A stretch of 64,000 bases of DNA from Lysobacter capsici (GCF_014779555.2 NZ_CP094357.1:5084001-5148000); one strand, 5' to 3'. Shown: positions 16,617-29,061, counted from the stretch's first letter. Notes: a model not told the origin generated them from the sequence alone. Numbers and translations are program-made.

Positions 16617-16979
16617 GGGCTCAGGATACGGCGATTGATGATGGGCCGTAATGGGTTCCACAAAATTAAATCATTTCTCTCATGAGTCGGGGTTGGGGAG
16701 AATGATCGGTGTCGCTCGATTGGCGATGCCGCCCACCGCCGCGGACCGCGAGGTCGTTTGCATAGGGACGCTCTGTCGGGCGGGCGCTTTAACCGCGACG
16801 CTTTTCGATCGGGTCGCTGAGGTCTTTCGCATACCCAACGAAAGACTTCGACGCCGCGAAGCGATCCCGCATCAGCCAAACCATCGGCCGACATCGCCGA
16901 CGTCATCACGATGCACCGCCCAGCCGCGCCTCACGCGCGGCGATGCGAAGCCCTGCCCCACCGTTTCCCTGGATGCCCC
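16617..16979. promoter_or_regulatory. Divergent promoter region of LysR and efflux genes
   Basis: These 363 bases separate the LysR start from the transporter start and hold no supported gene. An A+T-rich patch around 16655-16685 (ACAAAATTAAATCATTTCTC) is the best candidate for promoter and LysR binding sequence. Confidence 0.45.
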
Positions 16980-18524
16980 ATGCCCCTGTCCCAATCCGGC
17001 AAAAACACCCTCGCCCTCGCCTCGGTCAGCCTCGCCGCGCTGATGTTCGGCCTGGAGATCTCCAGCGTGCCGGTGATCCTGCCGACCCTGGAAAAACAGC
17101 TGCACGGCGATCTGCGCGACATGCAGTGGGTGATGAACGCCTACACCATCGCCTGCACCACGGTGCTGATGGCCGCCGGCACGCTGGCCGATCGCTACGG
17201 CCGCCGCCGCGTGTTCGTGCTTAGCGTGATCGCGTTCGGCGTGACTTCGCTGATCTGCGGCGTGGCGCAGAGCATGCCGGTACTGATCGCCAGCCGCTTC
17301 GCCCAAGGTATCGCCGGCGGCGCGATGTTGACCTGCCAGATGGCGATCCTGTCGCATCAGTTCCAGGCCGGGTGCGAACGCGGCCGCGCGTTCGCGATCT
17401 TCGGCATCGTGTTCGGCGCCGGGCTGGGCTTTGGTCCGATCATCGGCGGCGCCATCGTCGCGCTGTCGAACTGGCACTGGGTGTTTCTGGTGCATGTGCC
17501 GCTGTCGGTGTTGACCTGGGTGCTGATCGCGCTGGGCGCGCAGGAGTCGCGCGATCCGCAGGCGCATAAGCTCGACCGCGCCGGCATCGCCACCTTGTCG
17601 CTGGCGGTGCTCGGCCTGACCTATTACCTCACCCAGGCGCCGGAGCAAGGCTTCGCCAGTCCGGTCGCATTGGCCGCACTCGCGATCGCGGTGATCGGCT
17701 CGATCGCGTTCGTGATCGCGGAGAAACACTCTGCGCATCCGATGTTCGATTTCGCGGTGTTCCGCATCCGCGATTTCTCCGGTTCGATCATGGGATCGAT
17801 CGGCATGAACTTCAGCTTCTGGCCTTTCATGATCTACCTGCCGATCTACTACCAGAGCGCGCTGGGCTACGACACGGTGAGCGCGGGACTGGCGCTGCTG
17901 GCCTACACCTTGCCGACCCTGCTGATGCCGCCGCTCGCCGAACGCTTGTCGGCGCGTTATTCGTCCGGGGTGGTGATTCCGCTGGGCCTGTTCGCGATCG
18001 GCGCGGGGTTTGTGGCGATGCGTTACGGCAGCGCGGTCGCACACGCCAGTTGGCTCAGCATGCTGCCCGGCGCCTTGCTCGCCGGCGCCGGACTGGGCCT
18101 GACCAATACCCCGGTGACCAATACCACCACCGCCGCGGTGCCGAGTTCGCGCGCCGGCATGGCCGCGGGCATCGACATGAGCGCGCGCTTGATCACCCTG
18201 GCGATCAATATCGCCTTGATGGGTTTGATCCTGGTCGCGGGCATCGCCGCGCATCTGCGCGAAGTGTTCGGTGCGCGTTTCGACGGCGCGCAGTTGCGGC
18301 AACTGGCCGGGCGGATCGCGGCGGGGGATGTGAATGCCTTGCAGTCGGTCAGCGGAGGCACGCATGAGCTCGCGCACGCCGCGTTGATCGAAGGCTTCGG
18401 GTGGGTGCTGTGGTACGGCGGCATCGGCGTGTGCGTGTTGGCCGCGCTGAGCCTGGCGATCTTCGCGCCGGGCCGCGCGCGCTCGTCCGCGAGCGACGCG
18501 CAAGCCGCCTCGTGCGCTCAGTAA
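16980..18524 (+). CDS. MFS transporter, DHA2 (EmrB/QacA) family
   Basis: This 514-residue inner-membrane drug:proton antiporter has about 14 hydrophobic segments, the count for DHA2. Seen are the motif A loop LADRYGRRRVF after the second segment, RFAQGIAGGAMLTCQMA (motif B region) and the motif C-like GIVFGAGLGFGPIIGGAIVA. The ATG at 16980 begins MPLSQSGKNTLALASVSL, directly followed by the first membrane segment; upstream in-frame residues are not typical. No fused periplasmic adaptor gene is adjacent. Divergent from, and probably controlled by, the LysR regulator at 15726-16616. Confidence 0.93.
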   Translation: MPLSQSGKNTLALASVSLAALMFGLEISSVPVILPTLEKQLHGDLRDMQWVMNAYTIACTTVLMAAGTLADRYGRRRVFVLSVIAFGVTSLICGVAQSMPVLIASRFAQGIAGGAMLTCQMAILSHQFQAGCERGRAFAIFGIVFGAGLGFGPIIGGAIVALSNWHWVFLVHVPLSVLTWVLIALGAQESRDPQAHKLDRAGIATLSLAVLGLTYYLTQAPEQGFASPVALAALAIAVIGSIAFVIAEKHSAHPMFDFAVFRIRDFSGSIMGSIGMNFSFWPFMIYLPIYYQSALGYDTVSAGLALLAYTLPTLLMPPLAERLSARYSSGVVIPLGLFAIGAGFVAMRYGSAVAHASWLSMLPGALLAGAGLGLTNTPVTNTTTAAVPSSRAGMAAGIDMSARLITLAINIALMGLILVAGIAAHLREVFGARFDGAQLRQLAGRIAAGDVNALQSVSGGTHELAHAALIEGFGWVLWYGGIGVCVLAALSLAIFAPGRARSSASDAQAASCAQ

Positions 18525-18534
18525 GCACCCGCCA

Positions 18535-19452
18535 TCAGAAGAACGCGATGCCCGGCCGCAGCACGAGTTGGAAGATCAACAACTGCGCGATCACCGCCGC
18601 CACCGGCACCGCCAGCGACCGCGCGGGCGCGATGCCCGCCGGCCGCGCCGACGCGGTCGACCACGCCGCGGCCTGCAACCACCACACGCCGATCACGAAC
18701 TCGGCGACCGGCACGATCGCGACCTGATCGAGACTGCCCGGCACCCGCATTGCGATGATCAACGGCAGCGCCAACAAGGCTGGCAGGGTCGCGATGCGGA
18801 AGATGAAACCGCTGCGCCGCCCCGGCGTGGCGATGTCGCCGGCCTGCGGCGCGAGCGCGAGCAAGGGCCTGGAGAAACCGATCGCCAGCGCCGCGATCAA
18901 CGGCAGCGCCATCAGGCCCAACGCGAGCTTGGTGGCCGCGCCGAGCTGCAGATAGTCGAAGGCCATGCCGACATCGTTCTGCGGCACCACCGAGCCGACC
19001 ACGATCTGCGGCAGCGACTGGAAATAGCCGTGGAACGCCATCCAGATCGCGAACAGCCGCCAACCCATGCCGCGCGGCGGGCGCAGCTTGAGCCACACGG
19101 TGCAGGCGATCGCGACCAGCAAGATCGCCAATGCGCCGGTGCCCTGGAACAGATGCGCGAGCGGGTTGTCGCCGTCCCAATGATGATTGTTGTGGAACAA
19201 GGTCGGCCGCAGGCCCGGGGTCAGCGCCTTGGGCACCACCAGGAACAGTTCCTGGATGAAGAAGATCAGGCTGAAGCTGAATGCGTACAACGCGGTGGAA
19301 TGCAGCGTGTGCCGCCAGTTCCATTCGCTGCGCGGCGACAGGCTCGCAGCCGCGCCGCGCGAGCGCAGCACGCCAACCGCGCCCCATAGCAACGGGCCGA
19401 CCACGACGGTCAGCAGCGAAGCGATTACGACCCATTGCACGGTAGCGTTCAT
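18535..19452 (-). CDS. Multi-pass membrane protein of unknown function
   Basis: These 305 residues have about eight hydrophobic segments, starting with VVIASLLTVVVGPLLWGAVG at the N-terminus. Loop features include the LFHNNHHWDGDNP histidine-rich loop and LKLRPPRGMGWRLFA. The clustered histidines could bind metal, but no family motif is certain. The start at 19452 is the ATG just before the first segment; longer in-frame readings to 20373 run antisense through the beta-lactamase gene and are rejected. It lies tail to tail with the efflux gene (ten bases apart) and head to head with the beta-lactamase gene. Confidence 0.8.
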   Translation of the reverse strand: MNATVQWVVIASLLTVVVGPLLWGAVGVLRSRGAAASLSPRSEWNWRHTLHSTALYAFSFSLIFFIQELFLVVPKALTPGLRPTLFHNNHHWDGDNPLAHLFQGTGALAILLVAIACTVWLKLRPPRGMGWRLFAIWMAFHGYFQSLPQIVVGSVVPQNDVGMAFDYLQLGAATKLALGLMALPLIAALAIGFSRPLLALAPQAGDIATPGRRSGFIFRIATLPALLALPLIIAMRVPGSLDQVAIVPVAEFVIGVWWLQAAAWSTASARPAGIAPARSLAVPVAAVIAQLLIFQLVLRPGIAFF

Positions 19453-19606
19453 GCGGTTGCCGCAAACTGAGTTCGTGCAGGAGATACGGCCGGCGCGGCG
19501 ACGGTTGCAGCCGCTGCAAGGATTTCTTTTGCCTGCCGCGAGAATTCCTCGTTTGTCGCGGTGAGCCACGCTGCCAATAATCGGGTTCCCCGAAGGAGAC
19601 CTGCCC

Positions 19607-20530
19607 ATGCAACGACGCGATTTTCTGCAATGCGCCAGCGGCCTGCTGCTCGCCGCCGGCGCGAGCGCCAGTTTCGGCACCGCCGCGCTTAGCCTCGCAC
19701 CCCAGGCCGGACGCGAAGCCAAGCCCGGCGACTGGCGGACGCGCCTGCGCGATCTCGAAAAGCACAGCGGCGGGCGGCTGGGCGTGGCCGTGCTCGACAC
19801 CGGCAACGGCGAGCGCATGCTGTGGCGCGAGAACGAACGCTTCCGCATGTGCAGCACGTTCAAGTATCTGCTGGCCGCGGCGATCCTGCGACAGGTCGAA
19901 TTGGGCAAAGTCGCGCTGTCGCAGCAGGTGCCGATCACCGCCGCCGACATGATCTCGCATGCGCCGTTCACCCAGCCCTTGGTGGGCCGCAGCGCCAGCG
20001 TCGCGCAGTTGTGCGAGGCGACGGTGACGCTCAGCGACAACCCTGCGGCCAATCTGCTATATCCCTTGGTCGGCGGCCCGCAGGGCCTGAACCGGTTTCT
20101 GCGCGAGATCGGCGACGGCGTCACCCGCACCGACCGCACCGAACCCACGCTCAACAGCGGCGCGCCCGACGACCCGCGCGACACCAGCACGCCGAGCGCG
20201 CAGATCGCCACGATGCAGCGTCTGCTGCTGGGCGATGCCTTGAAGGAATCCTCGCGCCAGCAGTTGATCGCCTGGCTGGTCGCCAACAAGACCGGCGACA
20301 AGCGTCTTCGCGCGGGCTTGCCGGCCGGGGTACGGGTCGGCGACAAGACCGGCAGCGGCGACGATGCGACCAACGACGTCGCGATCGTCTGGCCGCCGGG
20401 CCGCGCGCCGCTCCTGATCGTCAGCTATCTGGCCACCGCCAAGCTCGACGGCGCCGGCCGCGACGCGGTGCTGGCGTCGCTGGCGCGGATCGCGTCCGAT
20501 CATTTCGCCATCAATGCTGCGAAACGCTGA
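19607..20530 (+). CDS. Class A beta-lactamase with Tat-like signal
   Basis: This 307-residue periplasmic serine hydrolase opens the beta-lactam ring. All class A elements are present: STFK (83-86, catalytic Ser83), SDN (143-145), the omega-loop glutamate in RTEPTLN (Glu179) and KTG (247-249, in GDKTGSG). The N-terminus has the pattern QRRDFLQ followed by a hydrophobic stretch, resembling a twin-arginine signal as in several Xanthomonad class A enzymes. GAAGGAGA precedes the ATG. No AmpR gene is adjacent, so induction, if any, is not explained locally. The spectrum cannot be read from the sequence. Confidence 0.96.
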   Translation: MQRRDFLQCASGLLLAAGASASFGTAALSLAPQAGREAKPGDWRTRLRDLEKHSGGRLGVAVLDTGNGERMLWRENERFRMCSTFKYLLAAAILRQVELGKVALSQQVPITAADMISHAPFTQPLVGRSASVAQLCEATVTLSDNPAANLLYPLVGGPQGLNRFLREIGDGVTRTDRTEPTLNSGAPDDPRDTSTPSAQIATMQRLLLGDALKESSRQQLIAWLVANKTGDKRLRAGLPAGVRVGDKTGSGDDATNDVAIVWPPGRAPLLIVSYLATAKLDGAGRDAVLASLARIASDHFAINAAKR

Positions 20531-20667
20531 GTCCACGCAACAGCATCTTGCGATCGCTGCATAAGCGGCCCGCGTGGCCGCTTATGCATTGCGCCGCGCG
20601 CGCCGTTTAGAATCCAGATTGGTGCGGGCCCGCCGCTGTCGCGCGGGCTTGCGTAACAAGGACTTGA

Positions 20668-22779
20668 ATGAACCGAACCATCTGGATCTGTGTCGCGATC
20701 GGCCTGACCGCGGCCGCGCTCGCCGCGACCTTCGTGATCGAACCCGGCGCGCCGCGCGCCTTGTTGAACGCGGCCAAGCCCGCGCCCGCTCCGACACCGT
20801 TCGGCTGGAACGCGCAACTCGAACTGATCGCCGGCGACGGCGTGCGCGGCGTGCGCGGCTTGCGCAACGCGACCGCGGCGCAGGCGCGCTTCGCCGATCC
20901 CTACGGACTGGCGCGCAGCGGCAACGGCACGCTGTACCTCGCCGATGCCGGCGACAACAACCTGATCCGGCTGATCCGCGCCGACGGCAGCGTCGCCACC
21001 GTGGCCGGTTCGATCGAAGGTTTCGCCGATGGCGCGGGCACCAAGGCCGCGTTCAACACACCGTCCGGCTTGGCGCTCGATAGCCTCGGCAATCTGTATG
21101 TCGCCGACACCGGTAATCACGCGATCCGCAAGATTTCGCGGCAGGGCGTGGTCAGCACCTTGGCCGGCACCGGCGTGGCCGGTTATCGCGACGGCCCCGG
21201 CGCGCAGGCGCAGTTCAACGGGCCGATCGGCGTGGCGGTGAGTCAAGCCGGCCGCGTGTTCGTCGCCGACACCTACAACGACCGCATCCGGGTGATCGAA
21301 CCCGACGGCACCGTCGGCACGCTCGCGGGCGGCGAACGACCCGGCGACAGCGACGGTGCGGCGGCGATCGCGCGTTTCGATACGCCGACCGCGCTGGCGA
21401 TCGACGCGCAAGGCATCGTCTGGGTCGCCGACACCCGCAACCGCGCGATCCGCCGGGTCGAACCCGATGGCGACGTCAGCACCTTGAACCTGTTGCCGAC
21501 CGTCGAAGGCGACAATCCGCTGTCGCGCCCGACCGCGCTGGCGATCACTCACGACGGCCTGATGTACGTCGGCGATATGTCGACGGGATTGGTATTGCAG
21601 ATTCGCGCCGACGGCAACTGGGTGGCGCTGACCGGCAATGCGCAGGAGCAGCGTCTGTCGCTGCCCGCGGCGATGACGCTCGATGCCGACGGCGCGATCT
21701 ATCTCACCGATGCCGGCAGCTACCGCGTGCATCGCATCGCACCGGCCGCGGCGCAACCGATCGTCACCGTCGCCGGGCCATCGCCGCTGGATCCCTTGCC
21801 GTTCACCGCCGGACGCTGGCCGCTGCATCCGCAGGACGCGTGGCACGAAGTGGTTGGCACCCTGGGCGAAGTGCGCGGCGACGGACGCGGCGAAAGCCGC
21901 CATCACCTGCATGGCGGCTTCGACATCCGCGGCGACATCGGTCAGCAGGTGCTGGCGATCGCCGACGCCAAGACCAGCAATCCGTCGAGTTCGTGGGGTT
22001 ACGGCAGCCTCGGCGAAGGCGCGTCGCTGGATACGATCAGCTACATCCACATGCGCGTGGGCCGCAACGGCAAGGGCGAACCGATCGATCCCGCGCGCTT
22101 CCAGCCGATCGTCGGCGACGACGGCAAGACCGAACGCATGCGCCTGCGTCGCGGCACCCGCTTCAAGGCCGGCGACGTGCTCGGCACGATCAATCCGATG
22201 GCGCATGTGCATCTGGCGCTGGGTTCGAACGGTTACGAGCGCAATGCGGTGACCCTGGGTTTCGTGCACTACGCCGATCATTACGCGCCGCGGATCGAAC
22301 GCATCCAGTTGCTCGACGCATTGGAGCAGCCGCTCGCGCAGAAGGAACAAGGCCGCCTGCTGGTATCGCGCGGACAGCCGGGCGTGCAGATCGTGGTCGA
22401 GGCCTGGGATCAGGTCGACGACAACCTGGCGCGGCGCCGGCTCGGCCTGTACACGCTGGGCTATCAATGGCTCGACGCCGCGGGCAAGCCGCTGGCCGGT
22501 TACGAACAGCCGCGCATGAACATCGAGTTCGACCGCAAGCCGCCCGACGACGCGACCAAGGTGCTGTACGCCGCCGACAGCGGCATCACCGTCCACGGCA
22601 GCGCGATTACCCGCTTCCGCTACGTGCTGACCAACATCGTGCGCAACGGCAAGGTCGCCACCGGCCTGTGGCTGCCGAACGAACTGCCGGCCGGCGACTA
22701 CACCTTGCGCATCAGCGCGCGCGATTACAGCGGCAACGAGGCCGTTGCGGGACGCGATCTGGCGATTCGGTTGCGTTGA
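20668..22779 (+). CDS. NHL-repeat beta-propeller fused to M23-like peptidase domain
   Basis: This 703-residue membrane-anchored or exported protein has an N-terminal hydrophobic segment (about residues 5-22). Residues about 45-370 are NHL-type propeller repeats, recurring as GLALDSLGNLYVADTGNHAI and near variants. Residues about 395-540 look like an M23/LytM domain: HLHGGFDIRGDIGQQVLAIA supplies HxxxD, and INPMAHVHLALG supplies HxH, the usual zinc ligands. A beta-rich C-terminal domain follows and ends RDLAIRLR. It may be a cell-wall hydrolase with a binding propeller, but activity is not proven. A strong terminator follows at 22811-22832. Confidence 0.85.
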   Translation: MNRTIWICVAIGLTAAALAATFVIEPGAPRALLNAAKPAPAPTPFGWNAQLELIAGDGVRGVRGLRNATAAQARFADPYGLARSGNGTLYLADAGDNNLIRLIRADGSVATVAGSIEGFADGAGTKAAFNTPSGLALDSLGNLYVADTGNHAIRKISRQGVVSTLAGTGVAGYRDGPGAQAQFNGPIGVAVSQAGRVFVADTYNDRIRVIEPDGTVGTLAGGERPGDSDGAAAIARFDTPTALAIDAQGIVWVADTRNRAIRRVEPDGDVSTLNLLPTVEGDNPLSRPTALAITHDGLMYVGDMSTGLVLQIRADGNWVALTGNAQEQRLSLPAAMTLDADGAIYLTDAGSYRVHRIAPAAAQPIVTVAGPSPLDPLPFTAGRWPLHPQDAWHEVVGTLGEVRGDGRGESRHHLHGGFDIRGDIGQQVLAIADAKTSNPSSSWGYGSLGEGASLDTISYIHMRVGRNGKGEPIDPARFQPIVGDDGKTERMRLRRGTRFKAGDVLGTINPMAHVHLALGSNGYERNAVTLGFVHYADHYAPRIERIQLLDALEQPLAQKEQGRLLVSRGQPGVQIVVEAWDQVDDNLARRRLGLYTLGYQWLDAAGKPLAGYEQPRMNIEFDRKPPDDATKVLYAADSGITVHGSAITRFRYVLTNIVRNGKVATGLWLPNELPAGDYTLRISARDYSGNEAVAGRDLAIRLR

Positions 22780-22805
22780 TCGTCCGCTACTGAACTACAG
22801 GCATG

Positions 22806-22838
22806 AAAAAGCCCCGTCGTCGCCGACGGGGCTTTCTC
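22806..22838. terminator. Rho-independent terminator, probably bidirectional
   Basis: The stem GCCCCGTCG/CGACGGGGC is preceded by AAAAA and followed by TTTCTC. It lies between the convergent NHL-M23 gene (ends 22779) and the PA2169-type gene (ends 22905), so it can serve both. Confidence 0.88.
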
Positions 22839-22904
22839 TCATCGCATTTCATCGCAGCGCCGATTCAATCCACAGCGAACGAATCGCGAATCCTGATCGA
22901 GCGA

Positions 22905-23360
22905 TCAAGACGCAGCTTTCAGCGTGCGCTTGCGCGTGCTCATCACCTGATGGCATTCGCGCACCTGCGGCAACAGGCGCTCGACTTCGACGCGCGCGGC
23001 CGGCGGAGTGTCGCTGTCGGACAAGGTCACGTTGAAGGCCTTGAGCAGACGGTCTTCCGACTCTTCCAGTTCGGCCACGTAGCCGTACTGGGTGTCGCCG
23101 AGGGTCGCGCGTACCTTGCCGTAGAACTGCTGCATCGAGCCGACGAAGGTGCCGTGCTCGGCCGGCTTGCCGCCCGCGGCGACCACCGCCGAACTCAGGC
23201 TGGTGACGATGTCGGCCTTGACGCCTGCGATGCGCACGAACAGCGCGGACAGTTCGGCATCTTTCACCTTCTGCGCCGCTTCGGTGTAGAAGTCCTTGCC
23301 GTCGCGCGCGATTTCGATCAGGTCGTTGAGGGTATGCGTGGTCTTCGTCTGGGTATTCAT
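22905..23360 (-). CDS. PA2169-family four-helix-bundle protein (DUF2383)
   Basis: This 151-residue soluble, almost fully helical protein has the ferritin-like DUF2383/PA2169 layout: LNDLIEIARDGKDFYTEAAQ, then ALFVRIAGVKADIVTSLSSA, a middle with YVAELEESEDRLLKAFN and a last helix containing RECHQVMSTRKRTLK. Members are stress-associated proteins of unclear biochemistry. AGGAGC precedes ATG 23360; in-frame starts up to 23450 lack this. Transcribed alone and divergent from the exonuclease/ligase operon. Confidence 0.85.
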   Translation of the reverse strand: MNTQTKTTHTLNDLIEIARDGKDFYTEAAQKVKDAELSALFVRIAGVKADIVTSLSSAVVAAGGKPAEHGTFVGSMQQFYGKVRATLGDTQYGYVAELEESEDRLLKAFNVTLSDSDTPPAARVEVERLLPQVRECHQVMSTRKRTLKAAS

Positions 23361-23705
23361 TGAAGCTCCTGTCTGACCAGCAACATCGTGTCGCGCTGGC
23401 CGTGTGGGGATGATTGCTCGTAATGAGCCGGCGATGTGCGCCGGTGCCATGGACTATTTCGCATCGCTCATTAAGACCTCGTGACCCTCGCACGCAACGA
23501 TTCATGCAATCGCATGCGCTGAATAATTCATATTCTGGATTCGCGCGACAACTCACGCTGCGTTGACCTTCGCGGCGATCCGGATTCGCATTCATCGTGC
23601 GGACACTACGAGTTCGATTCGACTCGCGTGCAGCCGCGGACGATATGACGATCCCGTCACGACGCGTTTTGCACAGTGGCGCCACCCAATCGTCGGACCT
23701 GGCGC
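23361..23705. other. Divergent intergenic region
   Basis: These 345 bases lie between the PA2169-type gene and the exonuclease/ligase operon, with no supported gene. An A+T-rich patch near 23518-23540 (TGAATAATTCATATTCTGG) is the best promoter candidate. Confidence 0.45.
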
Positions 23706-24704
23706 ATGCAGCCTGATGATTTGATCGTGGTCCGTCCGCAAGGGCTGTATTGCCCTGCCGGCGATTTCTACATCGATCCCTGGCAACCGGTCGCCACCGC
23801 GATCGTCACCCACGGCCATGCCGACCATGCACGCGTCGGCATGGGCACGTATCACGGCAGCGAAGAAGGCTTGCCGATCCTGCGCTGGCGACTGGGCGAG
23901 CAGGCGTATCGAAGCCACGCGTATGGCGAAGCCTTCGATCTCGGACGCGTACGCGTATCGCTGCATCCGGCCGGGCATGTGCTGGGTTCGGCGCAGGTGC
24001 GCATCGAAGACGGCGACCAGGTCTGGGTCGTATCCGGCGATTACAAACGCCAGCACGATCCGACCTGCAGCGCGTTCGAGCCGGTGCCGTGTTCGACCTT
24101 CATCACCGAGTCGACCTTCGCGCTGCCGATCTATCGATGGCCGGACACGGCGCAGGTCGCGGCCGAGATCGTCGAGTGGCGCGAGCACTGCGCCGCGCGC
24201 GGCGAGACGGCGGTGTTGTTCTGCTACGCGTTGGGCAAGGCGCAGCGCATTCTGGCGGAACTCGCGAAGCACTCCTCGCGACCGGTGTGGGTGCACGGCG
24301 CGATCGCGTCGGGCGTGGATGTCTATCGACAGGCCGGCGTGGCCATGGCCGATACCGAACTGGTGGCGGATGCGAAGTCGCGCGACGAATGGGCCGGCGA
24401 ACTGGTGCTGGCGCCGCCGTCGGCTGCGGGCTCGGCCTGGATGCGCCGGTTCCGCCGCGTGCAGACCGGGTTCGCGTCGGGCTGGATGCGCATCCGCGGC
24501 AATCGGCGTCGGCGCAACTTCGATCGCGGCTTCGTCATCTCCGATCACGCCGATTGGCCGGCGCTGCTGCAAACCATCGAGGAAAGCCGCGCCGAACGGG
24601 TGATCGCCCATCACGGGCGCTCGGAAGCGCTGTTGCGCGTGCTGGCCGAACGCGGTCTGCGCGTGGATCGCTTCGATACCGGCGTGGAAGGCGAACGCGC
24701 ATGA
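23706..24704 (+). CDS. Ligase-associated DNA exonuclease (metallo-beta-lactamase fold)
   Basis: This 332-residue cytoplasmic nuclease is of the beta-CASP/MBL type that is regularly encoded beside an ATP-dependent ligase. Motifs seen are THGHADHA (zinc-binding HxHxDH, about residues 36-43), HPAGHVLGSAQV, VVSGDYKR, FITESTFALP, and near the C-terminus FVISDHADWP and VIAHHGRSEAL. In this family the enzyme is thought to process DNA ends for the ligase. The stop codon overlaps the ligase start (ATGA), so the two are translationally coupled. The start at 23706 gives the usual MQPDDLIVVRPQGLYCP beginning. Confidence 0.93.
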   Translation: MQPDDLIVVRPQGLYCPAGDFYIDPWQPVATAIVTHGHADHARVGMGTYHGSEEGLPILRWRLGEQAYRSHAYGEAFDLGRVRVSLHPAGHVLGSAQVRIEDGDQVWVVSGDYKRQHDPTCSAFEPVPCSTFITESTFALPIYRWPDTAQVAAEIVEWREHCAARGETAVLFCYALGKAQRILAELAKHSSRPVWVHGAIASGVDVYRQAGVAMADTELVADAKSRDEWAGELVLAPPSAAGSAWMRRFRRVQTGFASGWMRIRGNRRRRNFDRGFVISDHADWPALLQTIEESRAERVIAHHGRSEALLRVLAERGLRVDRFDTGVEGERA

Positions 24705-26311
24705 AACGCTTCGCCGCCTTGTTTCGCGAACTCGATCGCAGCACCGCGACCTCGGACAAACGCGCCGCGCTGATCGACTACTTCCAGGCCGCCGCGCCGC
24801 GCGACCTGGCCTGGGGCTTGTGGCTTCTGTCGGGCCACAAGCTCGGCAAGATCGCCAATCAGCGCGAGCTGCGCGATTGGGTCGCGCAGGAAACCGGGCT
24901 GCCCGGCTGGCTGATCGACGACAGCTACGATCAAGTCGGCGACCTCGCCGAGACGCTCGGCCTGCTGCTCGACGAACCCGAAGCCGCCGCGGCTGTCGAC
25001 CGGCCACTGCACGAATGGATCGAACTGCGACTCGCGCCGCTGAGCGGCGTGGACCCGGCGACGCGGCGCGAGGCGGTGGTCGCCGGTTGGCGCGGGTTGC
25101 AGGCCGAACAACGTTTCGTGTTCAACAAACTGCTGACCGGCGCCCTGCGCGTGGGCGTGTCGCAACGGCTGGTGCAGCAGGCGCTGGCGCAATGGTCCGG
25201 CGTGGACATCGCGCTGATCGCGCAGCGCATGCTCGGCGCGTGGCAGCCTTCGCCCGAATTCGTGCAGCAGTTGCTGGCGAAGGAAACCACCGCGCGGGAC
25301 CGACAGCAGCCGTATCCGTTCTTTCTCGCCTCGCCGCTGGAGGCCAAGGACGATTCGCCGCCCGCACAAGTATTGGGACCGATCGAGGACTGGTTGCTGG
25401 AATGGAAGTGGGACGGCATCCGCCTGCAGTTGATCCATCGCCAGGGCCAGTCGCTGTTGTGGTCGCGCGGCGAAGAACGCCTGGACGGGCGCTTTCCGGA
25501 AATCGAAGCGGCGGCGCGACGCCTGCCGCGCGATTGCGTGCTCGACGGAGAGCTGCTCGGCTGGCGCGGCGGCGACGCGCAGCCGCTGCCGTTCGCCGCC
25601 TTGCAGACGCGGATCCAGCGCCGCAAACCGGGCCCGAAGATTCTGGCCGACACGCCCGCGCGCATGCTGGCTTACGATCTGCTGGAGCTCGACGGCGAGG
25701 ATTGGCGGCCGCTGCCGCTGCACGAGCGCCGCGCCGCGCTGGCGACGTTGCTGACGGCGCATGCCGATCCGGCGATCGTGCTGTCCACGCAGGTCGACGC
25801 CGCCGACTGGACCCAGGCCGCGGCGTTGCGCGAACAGGCGCGCGAACGCGGCGTCGAGGGGCTCATGCTCAAGCGCCGCGACTCGACCTATCAGGTCGGT
25901 CGACGGCGCGGCGACTGGTGGAAATGGAAGATCGATCCGCTGACCATCGATGCGGTACTGGTGTACGCGCAGGCCGGCAGCGGCCGCCGCAGCACCTTGT
26001 ACACCGACTACACCTTCGCGCTATGGGACGGCGGGGCGCTGGTACCGATCGCCAAGGCCTACTCGGGCCTGGACGATCAGGAAATCCTGCAACTGGACCG
26101 CTGGATCCGCGCCAATACGCTCGAACGCTTCGGCCCGGTGCGTTCGGTGACGCCGCTGCACGTGTTCGAGCTCGGCTTCGAGGCGGTCAATCGTTCGAGC
26201 CGGCACAAGTCGGGCATCGCCGTGCGCTTTCCGCGCATTCTGCGCTGGCGCCACGACAAGACCGTCGAACAAGCCGATCGGCTTGAGACGCTGAAAGCGC
26301 TCGCGCCTTAG
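24701..26311 (+). CDS. ATP-dependent DNA ligase (LigB/bacterial ligase-I type)
   Basis: This 536-residue cytoplasmic enzyme seals nicks with ATP, in addition to the housekeeping NAD-dependent ligase expected elsewhere. Residues 1-200 form an N-terminal helical DNA-binding domain. The nucleotidyltransferase motif is EWKWDGIRLQ, with the adenylated lysine in KWDG at about residue 235. Further ligase motifs are VLDGELLGWR, EGLMLKRRDSTYQVGRR and DWWKWKIDPLTIDAVL; the C-terminal OB fold ends RWRHDK. It overlaps the exonuclease by four bases. The other partners of this repair module (Lhr-type helicase, PdeM-like phosphoesterase) are not in the window. Confidence 0.95.
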   Translation: MKRFAALFRELDRSTATSDKRAALIDYFQAAAPRDLAWGLWLLSGHKLGKIANQRELRDWVAQETGLPGWLIDDSYDQVGDLAETLGLLLDEPEAAAAVDRPLHEWIELRLAPLSGVDPATRREAVVAGWRGLQAEQRFVFNKLLTGALRVGVSQRLVQQALAQWSGVDIALIAQRMLGAWQPSPEFVQQLLAKETTARDRQQPYPFFLASPLEAKDDSPPAQVLGPIEDWLLEWKWDGIRLQLIHRQGQSLLWSRGEERLDGRFPEIEAAARRLPRDCVLDGELLGWRGGDAQPLPFAALQTRIQRRKPGPKILADTPARMLAYDLLELDGEDWRPLPLHERRAALATLLTAHADPAIVLSTQVDAADWTQAAALREQARERGVEGLMLKRRDSTYQVGRRRGDWWKWKIDPLTIDAVLVYAQAGSGRRSTLYTDYTFALWDGGALVPIAKAYSGLDDQEILQLDRWIRANTLERFGPVRSVTPLHVFELGFEAVNRSSRHKSGIAVRFPRILRWRHDKTVEQADRLETLKALAP

Positions 26312-26326
26312 AACGAGCCCGCGGCT

Positions 26327-28966
<2,640 letters not shown>

Positions 28967-29061
28967 GGATCAGCCGAAGGACGCGTATCGACGGCTATTG
29001 TGCGCGAGCCGGTGTTAGCCGGGCATGCAGCGCGCGGCGTTGAGCCGGCGGCGAACGGGCT

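Noticed and set aside
18518-20373. Long minus-strand readings extending the membrane protein through the beta-lactamase gene
   Set aside because: The extensions overlap a well-defined class A beta-lactamase on the other strand; the membrane protein starts naturally at 19452.
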